A program made the position numbers and the translations under genes. Shown in pieces: positions 7,060 to 15,007 of a DNA stretch of 35,818 nt. The notes beneath the pieces are model-generated. The model did no database searches and was not told the DNA's origin. It saw only the letters and a list, made by a program, of their open reading frames with translations. Positions within the stretch are counted from its first letter, which is position 1, and each line of letters opens with the position of its first letter. Source of the stretch: an uncultured Oscillibacter sp. (lineage in GTDB: Bacteria > Bacillota > Clostridia > Oscillospirales > Oscillospiraceae); the NCBI GenBank assembly GCA_910578935.1, contig CAJTSM010000024.1, positions 1 to 35,818 of the forward strand, written 5' to 3'.

Positions 7060-10000
7060 ATGATGAAGAAAAAACTGTTGGCCGGTTTTCTGACGCTCGC
7101 CATGCTGGTAAGCCTGTTCCCCATTCCCGCGCTGGCGGCGGAGGGAGAGCGGCCCGAATGGGCAGTGACGGCCTTTGACCCGCTGGACGAGGGCACAGCG
7201 TTCCAGACCGTCCCCCAGGGCGGCGGGGCGCCGGTCTTGCCCGACACCCTGACCGCCCGGGCCTATCAAATTGAGGACGATACAACGGTGATCCTCCCCA
7301 CGGAGCAGACGGCCCCGGAGGAACAGCCCGCCCCCGGCGAGGCCGCCTCCGCGCCTGTGGAGGACGGCGGGGACGTTCTGACCGCCGCGCCAGCGGAGAA
7401 CGACCCGGCACCGATTGAACAACAGGAGCCGGACATTCAGCAGATCACCATTCCCGGCGTGACCTGGGCCGGGTCGCCGGAGTACGGCCACACCGCCCCC
7501 GGCGTGTACCGCTATACCCCCATCCTGCCCGCCGCCTACATCGTGGACGAGGGCGTGGAGCTGCCCACTGCCACCGTGACCGTGGAGGCGGCACGGGAGC
7601 AGACCGCCGTGGAGCGGGTGCAGGCCCTCCTTGACGCCCTGCCCAACCTGGAGGGCATCACTGCCGATAACGCCGGGGAAACGGCGGCGCAGCTTGCCGC
7701 CATTGATGAGGCCAGCGAAGCGCTTTCCGGGGAAGAACGGGCCGCGCTGGACTTTGCCCGGTACGAGGCCCTCATGCCGGCGCTGGCGGCGCTGATGAAC
7801 GATACTCCCACGTTTTTTGCGGCAGCAAGCAATATTCAGTATTTAGACTGTGACGCCAACGGACAAAACTGGACGGCCAAGACCTGTTCCAGCGCCACAG
7901 TGGTGGAGAACAACACGACTACATGGAATAGTGGCTGGTATGTTGTCAACAGCAACGTCACAGTCGGGAGCCGTATCACAGTCAATGGCGCTGTTCACCT
8001 GATTTTGGTGGACGGATACAAGCTGACAGCAGAGAGCGGTGGCATCAATGTTGCCAAGGGCAACAGCCTGACCATTTACGCCCAAAGCACCGGGGCCAGC
8101 ATGGGTCAGCTTTCCGCAAAAGGAGGGTATAATCAAGCAGGCATCGGTGGAGGAGAAAGAACGTCCGGCGGTACAATTACCATCAACGGAGGTTACATAC
8201 ATTCAAGTGGCCAGATGGGCGGAGCCGGCATTGGCGGAGGCGACCGTGTTGCAGGCGGTACGATTACCATTACTGGCGGTGTTGTAAGTGCATCTGGAAT
8301 TGAGGGCGCCGGGATCGGCGGAGGTTACCATGATGGACTGTATGGCGGCGGGGGCAATGTCTTAATCAGTGGCGGCGTAGTAACAGCCACCAGTGAAAAG
8401 GGACAAGGCATTGGTGCTGGTCAGTATGGCGGCGAGGGCACCCATGGAACATTTTCCACTGGCGAGAATGGTAACGCTTTTATTGTGGCGTCCAGCATTG
8501 GAAACACCAGTTATACAGAAAACTCTGACACCGCAGGTGTTATTATTGATGGCAGCAGTGGAAAGGTATACAGTGATGTTACTCTGTATGAGGATGCAGA
8601 AATTCCATTGGATAAGTCTCTTACTATTCCAAACGGAACCACACTTACCATTGCGGAGAGTGCAACTCTAACGAATAACGGCACCCTCATAAATAATGGA
8701 ACAATTATCAACAATGGCACTATCAACGGTGATGGCGAATTATCTGTCCTAGTAAATTTTGACGCCAACGGCGGCAGCGTGTCCCCCGCATCCAAGGAAG
8801 TCACTTATAACAGCACCTACGGCGGCCTGCCCGCCCCCACCCGCGACGGTTATACCTTTGACGGCTGGTACACAGCGGCCAGCGGCGGGACAAAGATAGA
8901 GAGTACGGCCAAAGTAACGGTCACAGCGGTGCAGACCCTTTACGCCCATTGGTCGGAAAACATATCCAAGGTTACGGTAACATTCTCCAATGCAACCCCG
9001 GCCTATGGCGAAACAATCACCCTCACAGCCACCATCGCGGCGGCGAACAGCAACGGCTTACGGGCGGCGGCACAGAACACCGTGATATTTTCCATAGGGA
9101 GCGAAACACTCGGAACGGCAAATGTTTCCGGCAATGCGGCAACGCTGTCAGTCAATCTCACCGGGGAGAACTGGAAACCCGGCAGTAAGACCATTACCGC
9201 CGAATTTGGCGGCTCCGCCGCTATGACGGGCAGCACCGGCACAGGCACTTTGACGGTTCAGAAAGCCGCGCCACAAGTGACCGCGCCTACCGCAAAAAGC
9301 CTGACCTACACCGGCGCGACCCAGGAGCTAATCAGCGCGGGGATTACCACAAACGGCACGTTACAGTACAGCACAGACAGCACAAATTATTCCACCGGCA
9401 TTCCCACCGGCACCGAGGCCAAGGCCTACACTGTGTATTATAAGGTGGCGGGAGACGATTATTACAGCGATGTGGCGGCGCAGAGCGTGAGCGCCACTAT
9501 CAGCCCGAAAGCCATCACCGGGGCCGCTGTTGAACTGGGGGATCGCCTGACCTACACCGGCCAAGAGCAGACGCAGACGGTAAAATCGGTGACAATTGAC
9601 GGCCTGACCGCCGCCTATACCGTGTCCGACAACCAGCAGACGGACGCGGGAACATACACCCTGACCGTCACCGGCAGCGGCAATTTTACCGGCAGTCAAA
9701 CGGCAGACTTTACCATCGCCAAGGCCAGCAACCGCATCACCGGCCTGACCTGCGGCAACATTGCGTTTGGAGAAACGCCCAGCCCCTCCGCAACGGCCAT
9801 ATTCGGAACGCTTACTTACGCTTACAGTCAGCAGGAGAGCGGCACATACGAAGCGTGGAATCCCTCTAACGCCAAGGGCACATGGTATGTCAAGGCAAGC
9901 GTGACGGAAACGGACAACCATACCGGAGCGGAGCAGATCACCTCTTTCCAAGTCACCTCCCAGCGGGAGGAAATTCCCAGTGCCGGCATTGACTACCGTT

Positions 10001-10644
10001 CGGAAATGCTGACCGGCCTGGCAGCTAATGCCAGCTACTCCATCTCCCCCACAGGCGGTACAGCGGCCACAGTTGCCGCCGACGGAAGCGGCACGATTGC
10101 CATTCAAGAGGGCTGGTACGGCAAGACCCTCTCCATTGTCAAAGTGGCGGGGAATGGCGACTACTCGGACAGCGAGGCGCAAAGCCTGTCTATTCCGGCC
10201 CGGCCTGACCGCCCCGCCGCGCCGCTGAAGCTCACCAAGACGGCAAACAGCATTACCATCACCAACAGCTATTCCGGCTGTGAATTTTCCGCAGACGGCA
10301 CAAGCTGGAATGATACCGGGGCTTTTACCGGCCTGACAGCGGGAACGGCGTACACCGTCCAAGTGCGGGTAAAGGCTACCGGCAGCAGCTTCAAATCGGC
10401 CAGCACGACACAGGCCGTCACTACCGTGGCCGGGGACGGCTCCACCACCGTAAAACCCGGCGAGAGCGTGGAAATTGGCACAACCCCGAAAACCACCATT
10501 ACCAACAACGGGGAGAGAGTCAACATTACCACAGACGGCACAACCACCACCGTCACCCCGGCCAGCGAGGTTGAAGTGAGCGGGGACGGCTCCGTGACCG
10601 TCCCCGGAGGCTCCACCATCAAACCGGGGAACGGCGGGCCGTAG
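7060..10644 (+). CDS. Large secreted surface protein, N-terminal part, ended by an in-frame TAG
   Basis: The ATG pair after GGAGG starts a signal peptide (MMKKKLLAGFLTLAMLVSLF, cleavage near ALAA). Then come: an acidic Pro/Glu-rich linker; a repetitive glycine-rich beta region (GIGGGxxTSGGTITI units, like right-handed beta-helix or carbohydrate-binding repeats); an InlB-type B-repeat (VNFDANGGS...GYTFDGWYTAASGG); an Ig-like domain (KVTVTFSNATPAYGETITL); MBG-like repeats (LTYTGQEQTQTV); a fibronectin-like stretch; and the first glycine/proline repeat. The frame stops at TAG 10642-10644, yet the protein continues in the same frame for 580 codons to SLH domains. As written the product (about 1194 aa) is secreted but lacks its wall anchor. 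It follows the kinase gene by 78 nt, so it is the likely target of the two-component system. Confidence 0.8.
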   Translation: MMKKKLLAGFLTLAMLVSLFPIPALAAEGERPEWAVTAFDPLDEGTAFQTVPQGGGAPVLPDTLTARAYQIEDDTTVILPTEQTAPEEQPAPGEAASAPVEDGGDVLTAAPAENDPAPIEQQEPDIQQITIPGVTWAGSPEYGHTAPGVYRYTPILPAAYIVDEGVELPTATVTVEAAREQTAVERVQALLDALPNLEGITADNAGETAAQLAAIDEASEALSGEERAALDFARYEALMPALAALMNDTPTFFAAASNIQYLDCDANGQNWTAKTCSSATVVENNTTTWNSGWYVVNSNVTVGSRITVNGAVHLILVDGYKLTAESGGINVAKGNSLTIYAQSTGASMGQLSAKGGYNQAGIGGGERTSGGTITINGGYIHSSGQMGGAGIGGGDRVAGGTITITGGVVSASGIEGAGIGGGYHDGLYGGGGNVLISGGVVTATSEKGQGIGAGQYGGEGTHGTFSTGENGNAFIVASSIGNTSYTENSDTAGVIIDGSSGKVYSDVTLYEDAEIPLDKSLTIPNGTTLTIAESATLTNNGTLINNGTIINNGTINGDGELSVLVNFDANGGSVSPASKEVTYNSTYGGLPAPTRDGYTFDGWYTAASGGTKIESTAKVTVTAVQTLYAHWSENISKVTVTFSNATPAYGETITLTATIAAANSNGLRAAAQNTVIFSIGSETLGTANVSGNAATLSVNLTGENWKPGSKTITAEFGGSAAMTGSTGTGTLTVQKAAPQVTAPTAKSLTYTGATQELISAGITTNGTLQYSTDSTNYSTGIPTGTEAKAYTVYYKVAGDDYYSDVAAQSVSATISPKAITGAAVELGDRLTYTGQEQTQTVKSVTIDGLTAAYTVSDNQQTDAGTYTLTVTGSGNFTGSQTADFTIAKASNRITGLTCGNIAFGETPSPSATAIFGTLTYAYSQQESGTYEAWNPSNAKGTWYVKASVTETDNHTGAEQITSFQVTSQREEIPSAGIDYRSEMLTGLAANASYSISPTGGTAATVAADGSGTIAIQEGWYGKTLSIVKVAGNGDYSDSEAQSLSIPARPDRPAAPLKLTKTANSITITNSYSGCEFSADGTSWNDTGAFTGLTAGTAYTVQVRVKATGSSFKSASTTQAVTTVAGDGSTTVKPGESVEIGTTPKTTITNNGERVNITTDGTTTTVTPASEVEVSGDGSVTVPGGSTIKPGNGGP

Positions 10645-11214
10645 ATTACCGTGGGGCCGGGAAATGGCGGCACCATCGGCGGCAACGGCGAGATCACCAT
10701 ACCGGGCGGCGGCACCGCCCAGGTGGGGAATAATCCCAGCACCACGATCACCATCCCGGAGGGCGGCGGCACCATCCAGCCCAAACCGGACGGCACCGTG
10801 GACGTTCCCGGAGGCTCTACCGTCCAGACCGGGGAAAACGGCCCGGAGATCACCGTAGGGCCGGGGAACGGCGGTAATGTCGGCGGCAACGGTGAAATCA
10901 CCGTTCCTGGGGGCGGCACTATCCAAACCGGCAAAGACCCGGCCGCCACCATCATTCCGCCCACGGGCGGCGAAGTGACCCCCAACCCGGACGGCACCGT
11001 GACTGTCCCGGAGGGTACTACTGTCAAGCCCGGTGATGGCGGGCCGGAAGTCACCGTGGGGCCGGGGAACGGCGGCACCGTAGGCAGCGACGGCGGCGTG
11101 ACCGTCGAGGGCGGCGGCAAAGTCACGGTAAAGGGTGATCCTGACGATACCACCATCACCCTGCCCAGCGGCGGCGGCACCGTCAAGCCTAACCCGGACG
11201 GCACCATCCCCCTC
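10603..11214 (+). repeat. Three tandem repeats of about 68 codons
   Basis: Units of 68, 67 and 69 codons follow the scheme PGGSTxxPGxGGPEITVGPGNGG, then GEITxPGGGTxQ, then TIxxPxGGGxxxPxPDGTVxV. They form a low-complexity Gly/Pro/Thr stalk between the globular domains and the SLH anchor. High identity at the DNA level makes the block prone to recombination and assembly error. The interrupting TAG lies in the first unit at the place of the conserved Glu codon. Confidence 0.75.
10642..10644 (+). other. In-frame nonsense codon (GAG to TAG) in the surface protein
   Basis: The sequence reads CCG TAG ATT ACC GTG GGG, while the equivalent place in the next repeat reads CCG GAG ATC ACC GTA GGG. A single G-to-T change explains the stop. 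The reading frame continues unchanged on both sides, so this is a point nonsense mutation, a sequencing error or a readthrough site, not a frameshift. Confidence 0.8.
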
Positions 11215-12384
11215 CCTGGCGGGACTGTTGTTACCCCGGCCGGCAAAGACCCTATCACGGTTCCTGATGGCGGCGGTACAGTAAATCCCGGCACCGGCGA
11301 AGTAACTTCGAATGTCCATACAGTGACCTTTGACAGTCAGGGCGGCTCCACGGTCAACTCTATCAAAGTGACCCACGGGAAAACCGCGGCGAAACCCGGC
11401 AATCCCACCAGGAGCGGCTATGCGTTCGGCGGGTGGTACAAGGAGAGCGGCTGCACAAATGCGTGGAACTTTGACGCTGACACCGTGACCGGGGATATGA
11501 CCCTCTATGCCAAGTGGACGCAGAACAGCGGCGGAGGCGGGGGCGGCGGCTGGTACAATCCCCCCAGCGTTGCCACTTACCCCATCACCACACCGGCCAC
11601 ATTTCCCCACGGCAAGCTGACAATCAGCCCCGTTCGCGCATCACGCAATACCACCGTGACCATCACCGTGACTCCGGAGGACGGCTACCGCCTGGGCGTT
11701 CTGAACGTCACCAGCGGCGGAAAATCCCTACCCCTGACGGAAAAGGGTGGCGGCAAGTACACCTTTACCATGCCAGCGGGTACGGTCAAGGTGGAAGCCG
11801 TCTTTGTACCGGCTGAAACACCGGAAATGCCCTGGATCAATCCCTTTGCGGATGTGCGGGAAGGCGCATGGTACTATGACGCGGTGCGGTTCGTCAGCGA
11901 GAACGGCTTGATGGACGGCTACGGCAGCGGCCAGTTTGGGGTAACCGACAACCTCTCCCGCGCCCAGCTTGCCCAAATCCTGTTCAACAAAGAGGGCAGG
12001 CCGGTTGTCAATTACCTGCTGCAATACGAGGATGTGACCACCGGCACATGGTACACCGAGGCCGTCCGCTGGGCCACCAGCCAGGGCATCGCGGGCGGCT
12101 ATGGCAACGGGAATTTTGGCCCCAATGACCCCATCACCCGTGAGCAGCTGGCCGTCATGCTCTGGCGGTACGCCGGCAGTCCAGCGGCCACGAATAACGA
12201 ATTGCACTTCAATGACACGGACGAGATCAACGGCTTTGCGTTGGAGGCCCTGCACTGGGCCGTGGAGAACGGCATCATCAACGGCTACAGTGACGGGCGG
12301 TTAAGCCCCCAGGGGCGGGCCACCCGCGCGCAGGTGGCGCAAATGCTGAAAAACTTCCTGGAAAACAGGGAGAGCGGGGATTAG
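10651..12384 (+). CDS. C-terminal part of the surface protein with three SLH domains
   Basis: This frame directly continues the preceding gene after the TAG. It holds the remaining Gly/Pro repeats, an InlB-type B-repeat (VTFDSQGGSTVNSI...GYAFGGWYKESG), a glycine hinge, a divergent repeat ending GGGKYTFTMPAGTVKVEAVF, and three SLH domains (FADVREGAWYYDAVRF; YEDVTTGTWYTEAVRW; FNDTDEINGFALEALHWAVE) with the conserved TRAQ/SRAQ/TREQ motifs. SLH domains bind pyruvylated secondary cell-wall polymer. The GTG at its start has no ribosome binding site and there is no signal peptide, so independent translation is unlikely. With the upstream part it forms one protein of about 1774 residues. Its C-terminal module is paralogous to that of the second SLH protein in this window. 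Confidence 0.75.
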   Translation: MGPGNGGTIGGNGEITIPGGGTAQVGNNPSTTITIPEGGGTIQPKPDGTVDVPGGSTVQTGENGPEITVGPGNGGNVGGNGEITVPGGGTIQTGKDPAATIIPPTGGEVTPNPDGTVTVPEGTTVKPGDGGPEVTVGPGNGGTVGSDGGVTVEGGGKVTVKGDPDDTTITLPSGGGTVKPNPDGTIPLPGGTVVTPAGKDPITVPDGGGTVNPGTGEVTSNVHTVTFDSQGGSTVNSIKVTHGKTAAKPGNPTRSGYAFGGWYKESGCTNAWNFDADTVTGDMTLYAKWTQNSGGGGGGGWYNPPSVATYPITTPATFPHGKLTISPVRASRNTTVTITVTPEDGYRLGVLNVTSGGKSLPLTEKGGGKYTFTMPAGTVKVEAVFVPAETPEMPWINPFADVREGAWYYDAVRFVSENGLMDGYGSGQFGVTDNLSRAQLAQILFNKEGRPVVNYLLQYEDVTTGTWYTEAVRWATSQGIAGGYGNGNFGPNDPITREQLAVMLWRYAGSPAATNNELHFNDTDEINGFALEALHWAVENGIINGYSDGRLSPQGRATRAQVAQMLKNFLENRESGD

Positions 12385-12414
12385 CGCCCAAGCGCACATA
12401 TTTCCATATATCAG

Positions 12415-12446
12415 CGGTTCCAGCCGTCACCCGGCGGCTGGAACCG
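12415..12446 (+). terminator. Strong intergenic hairpin without T tract
   Basis: A perfect 12-bp stem (CGGTTCCAGCCG at 12415-12426 with CGGCTGGAACCG at 12435-12446) closes an 8-nt loop, 31 nt after the SLH gene. No T run follows, so it may act as an RNA-stabilising or partial attenuating structure, allowing some transcription into the next gene. Confidence 0.5.
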
Positions 12447-12477
12447 GGATATAAGAGTATCAATCCTGACAGGCCGC

Positions 12478-12583
12478 TTATGCGGCGGAGCGGGGAGGTG
12501 GGAAAGTATGCCGGTTATGGATGGCGGCAGTTGCGATGCGGAAACCGCCGCCATTCAAAACAAACGCCCGCTGCTCCGCATAA
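12478..12583 (+). repeat. Long nested inverted repeat upstream of the helical membrane-active protein
   Basis: TTATGCGGCGGAGCGGG (12478-12494) pairs with CCCGCTGCTCCGCATAA (12567-12583), 14 of 17 positions. Inside it ATGGCGGC (12521-12528) pairs with GCCGCCAT (12547-12554). The structure encloses the start of a small open frame and ends just before the ribosome binding site of the next gene, which suggests a regulatory leader RNA. Confidence 0.45.
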
Positions 12584-12618
12584 TACACGGACATAGGAGG
12601 ATTACAAATGATTTTTGA
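12508..12618 (+). CDS. Possible 36-codon leader ORF overlapping the next gene
   Basis: An ATG with GGGGAGG 8-9 nt upstream opens 36 codons beginning MPVMDGGSCDAETAA and ending RRITNDF. The stop lies inside the next gene, 11 nt past its ATG. The ribosome binding site of the next gene (TAGGAGG) lies within this frame, a layout used for translational coupling. Most of the frame is inside the nested inverted repeat. No family is recognised, and the open frame could be chance. Confidence 0.3.
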   Translation: MPVMDGGSCDAETAAIQNKRPLLRIIHGHRRITNDF

Positions 12619-13426
12619 TGATTTGTTCTACCCTGATAATCCCAAGCGCCGCCAAGAGGTTGCCAATCTCCGTGGAGAAATCACAACCTTATTCAAGCAG
12701 TATACAAGTGCATGGAACGAAAACGCCAACCTTCTGAACGATGCGTTCAGGCAGGCGGCAAAACCAGATACGCCGTTCTATGGCATGACCTTACCCACCC
12801 TCCAGAAAAACATTGATAAAGACCCCATTGGCGAGTGCATTGACGAGATCAATAAAACAATAACGGAAACCGACACTAAATTGAAGAAATTGATGGAGGA
12901 CATCGGCATAACTGAACTGCTGCCCGATGATTGGAAAGATAAGGGCGCGAAGCTGGAAGATTTGGGGGAGCTTACTCTTTTGAACGTGTGCAAGGCCATT
13001 GAAACCGTAGCCGCTGCCTCTGCCGCCGCCTATCTGGGCTTCTATATTTTCCAGGGCATTTCCATTTCGATTGCTCTGATTAACGCAATCTGTGGCGTTG
13101 CCAGTTCTATTGGAGCATTTTTGGGAGGTGCGGCGATTGGTTTGGTGATTGGCGGGGCCGCTTTTATCATTTCCGATCTCATTGCCAGCGCGATCACCGG
13201 CGCAATCGAGCGCAAACAGTTAAACGAGGCGATAGACAGCCTGACAAAACTGCGGGATGATGTGCTGCCCTTGCGGGATGCCGCCGTCAAGTTGGCTGCG
13301 GTTACGCAGAACATTAAGGATGGCAGTTACAAACTTGCTCCGGGCTGGTATTTGATGAAGGATGAGGAGGGCAGCTATTTTATTATAAAAAACGGTCAGC
13401 GGATTGCACTGGCTTTCACTGCGTGA
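12608..13426 (+). CDS. Unknown protein with helical bundle and central hydrophobic hairpin, possibly pore-forming
   Basis: I do not recognise a named family. The 272-residue product has an amphipathic helical N-terminal half (about residues 10-125, with ITTLFKQYTSAWNENANLL and ETDTKLKKLMEDIGI). A long hydrophobic, Gly/Ala-rich centre follows (about 137-200: AAYLGFYIFQGISISIALI, then SSIGAFLGGAAIGLVIGGAA). Then come a helix (RKQLNEAIDSLTKLRDDVLP) and a small basic end (GWYLMKDEEGSYFIIKNGQR). There is no signal peptide. Helix bundle, hydrophobic hairpin, helix is the layout of alpha-helical pore-forming toxins such as HblB/NheA/ClyA; this is inference from layout only. The ATG has TAGGAGG upstream and a strong terminator follows. 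It lies downstream of the two-component/SLH locus. Confidence 0.65.
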   Translation: MIFDDLFYPDNPKRRQEVANLRGEITTLFKQYTSAWNENANLLNDAFRQAAKPDTPFYGMTLPTLQKNIDKDPIGECIDEINKTITETDTKLKKLMEDIGITELLPDDWKDKGAKLEDLGELTLLNVCKAIETVAAASAAAYLGFYIFQGISISIALINAICGVASSIGAFLGGAAIGLVIGGAAFIISDLIASAITGAIERKQLNEAIDSLTKLRDDVLPLRDAAVKLAAVTQNIKDGSYKLAPGWYLMKDEEGSYFIIKNGQRIALAFTA

Positions 13427-13621
13427 GGTTGAACTGTGGTATGAATGAAACATCAACTTTCCCATATTTGCTATTGAGAGGGCAGCGTTCTTGTCAGAAA
13501 AGAGCTGATGTCCGCTGCATAACATACGGACGGCAAAATTCATCACATTGTAAATGATAAAAAATTTCATAAACCGATAACCCTCAACTTCGTTTTTGTA
13601 TCAAGAGAATCTCGCTAATAG

Positions 13622-13667
13622 GGCGTCAAGGGAGCGGCGGCCGCTCTCTTGACGCCTTTCTTTTTTC
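13622..13667 (+). terminator. Strong rho-independent terminator
   Basis: A 17-base arm (GGCGTCAAGGGAGCGGC, 13622-13638) pairs with GCCGCTCTCTTGACGCC (13640-13656) with one G-T pair; in RNA the tip opens into a small loop. TTTCTTTTTTC follows. It should end transcription from the preceding gene and thus the whole surface-protein locus. Confidence 0.85.
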
Positions 13668-13808
13668 ATGCTTTCGGCGTTGATAACCCATGATTTGGCC
13701 TTTTGCGCCGCCTGTCTGGTCTGTTTGGCGGCATGGACAGGCCCCTCCCCCATCCTCTTCACAGAAAAGCGCGGATGACCGCAAGGTTGTCTGCGCCCCT
13801 TTTTTCAT

Positions 13809-13866
13809 CGACAGCCTTTTGCAAGGTTCCTTATCAAATCATAGGGGATTTTGTAAAAGGCTGTCG
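13809..13866. repeat. Inverted repeat with 16-bp arms
   Basis: CGACAGCCTTTTGCAA (13809-13824) and TTGTAAAAGGCTGTCG (13851-13866) pair at 15 of 16 positions around a 26-nt centre. It lies between the terminator and a Sir2-like relic. It could be a minimal insertion element end pair or a hairpin of the former mobile element. Confidence 0.5.
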
Positions 13867-13921
13867 GTTTATGGCTGCGGGAATCTCCCCTGTCAGGCCC
13901 AGCAAGCAAGAACTCGAAAAA

Positions 13922-14220
13922 TCCTACATTTTGACGGGTAAAGACTACTTTGTTCTGACAACAAATGTAGATCACCAATTTCAACTGGCAGGTTTTGATA
14001 AAAGCGGTTGTTTTGCACTCAGGGAGATTACGGCCTTTAGCAGTGTTCGGGGCCCTATCACCAGCGCACCTATGACAACGAAGAAACCGTGGGCTGGATG
14101 TTCGCGGAGCAGCGGGATATGAAAGTGCCGTCAGAGCTTGTCCCCCGCTGTCCCATCTGTGGTAAGCCCATGACCATGAACCTCCGGGCGGACGATACCT
14201 TTGTGCAGGACGAGGGCTGG
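13922..14220 (+). pseudogene. Sir2-like NAD-dependent deacetylase relic
   Basis: Two frames carry recognisable pieces of a clostridial Sir2-like protein. The first has KDYFVLTTNVDHQFQLAGFD, matching the TTNVDHQF motif. The second, shifted and interrupted by TAG, has CTQGDYGL, QCSGPYHQRTYDNEETVGW and then RCPICGKPMTMNLRADDTF with the zinc-type CPxCG motif. The start, the NAD-binding N-terminus and the C-terminal third are missing. It is a decayed internal fragment, directly abutting a resolvase relic, and expresses no functional enzyme. Confidence 0.7.
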
Positions 14221-14239
14221 CCCCCTGCTATTGTGGAGA

Positions 14240-14790
14240 TACATTCCCATGAACTATGTGGTTCCATCCGAGTGTCTGCCGGCCCGCCTACCGCCGTTTT
14301 CTGTGCCGTCTGCACCCCGGCGATGTTCTCTGTGTTTTGAGCATTGACCGGCTGGGATGCAACTATGACGAAATACCGGAACAATGGCGGATCCTCATCC
14401 GGAAAAAGAGCGTGAATAGCGTGGTAATGGACTTTCACTTGCTGGTTCCCCGCACTCGTTTAGAGGGGCAGGATTTGACAGGCGGGTTTGCGGCGGATCT
14501 TGTTTTACAGATACTTGCTTATGTTGCCCAAAAGGAGAGAGAGGCCATTCACCGGCGGCAGGCCGAGAGAATCGCGGCGGCAAAAGCGGCGGGAAAGCGC
14601 TGGGGCAAGCCGGGCATTCCGCCTCCGGCTGTGGTGGATGAATACGGATACTGTGGCGGGAGAAAACAATTTCTTTCGTTCAGATCCCGGAGCAATTGGG
14701 CGTATCCAAAAGTACCGTTTATCAATTTGTTGGAATACGAAAAGAAAGTCGAGAGACACTTGTTGAAAACAACGAAATTTGAGAAGATTT
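14240..14790 (+). pseudogene. Serine resolvase/invertase relic
   Basis: The frame gives RPAYRRFLCRLHPGDVLCVL, then SIDRLGCNYDEIPEQWRIL (the arginine-bearing SIDRLGRNY motif of resolvases), then FAADLVLQILAYVAQKEREA and RRQAERIAAAKAAGKRWGKP (the long helix and DNA-binding arm). The first 40-50 residues with the catalytic serine are absent. Near 14660 the frame shifts; the helix-turn-helix EQLGVSKSTVYQFVG is found one frame over. It is a truncated, frameshifted Pin/Tn3-type recombinase, most likely debris of the same element as the Sir2-like relic. Confidence 0.8.
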
Positions 14791-14894
14791 CGAAAAAATT
14801 CTTCCCACTCATACTTTCGGATGATTACAAAAAAGAGCCCTGCATGGTAAAATACAGCCAGCAGTAAAATGGATATTGATTTTGCGATGTCCGC

Positions 14895-14988
14895 TCCAAG
14901 CGGCGGCCGGATGCCGGGGAAAACGAAAACAGGCCCCGGCTTCCCTTCAGCGGTGACGCCGGGGGGCTGTTTTGGGAGGCCGCTTGGA
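14895..14988 (+). promoter_or_regulatory. Nested hairpin leader of the LuxR-type regulator gene
   Basis: An outer stem (TCCAAGCGGC 14895-14904 with GCCGCTTGGA 14979-14988) encloses an inner GC-rich stem (AAAACAGGCCCCGGC 14926-14940 with GCCGGGGGGCTGTTTT 14958-14973, small mismatches). The inner stem ends in TTTT and looks like an intrinsic terminator; the outer stem ends 6 nt before the ribosome binding site. This could be a terminator/antiterminator or translational control leader. Confidence 0.45.
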
Positions 14989-15007
14989 ACAACAGGGGAG
15001 GCGGGGT

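Larger units (their letters stand above)
13427..13921. other. Non-coding stretch with terminator and inverted repeat
   Basis: Apart from the terminator and the 16-bp inverted repeat listed separately, I see no gene here. Short frames on both strands have no ribosome binding site and resemble nothing known. The stretch leads into decayed mobile DNA, so it is probably a former insertion boundary. Confidence 0.5.

Noticed and set aside
9361..11610. 749-codon open frame on the minus strand
   Set aside because: It is the antisense shadow of the GC-rich repeats of the surface protein, whose plus-strand frame has signal peptide and domain motifs. The minus-strand text is repetitive and matches no family.
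13626..13808. 60-codon minus-strand frame starting MKKGAQ
   Set aside because: No ribosome binding site or known similarity, and it overlaps the strong terminator of the preceding gene.
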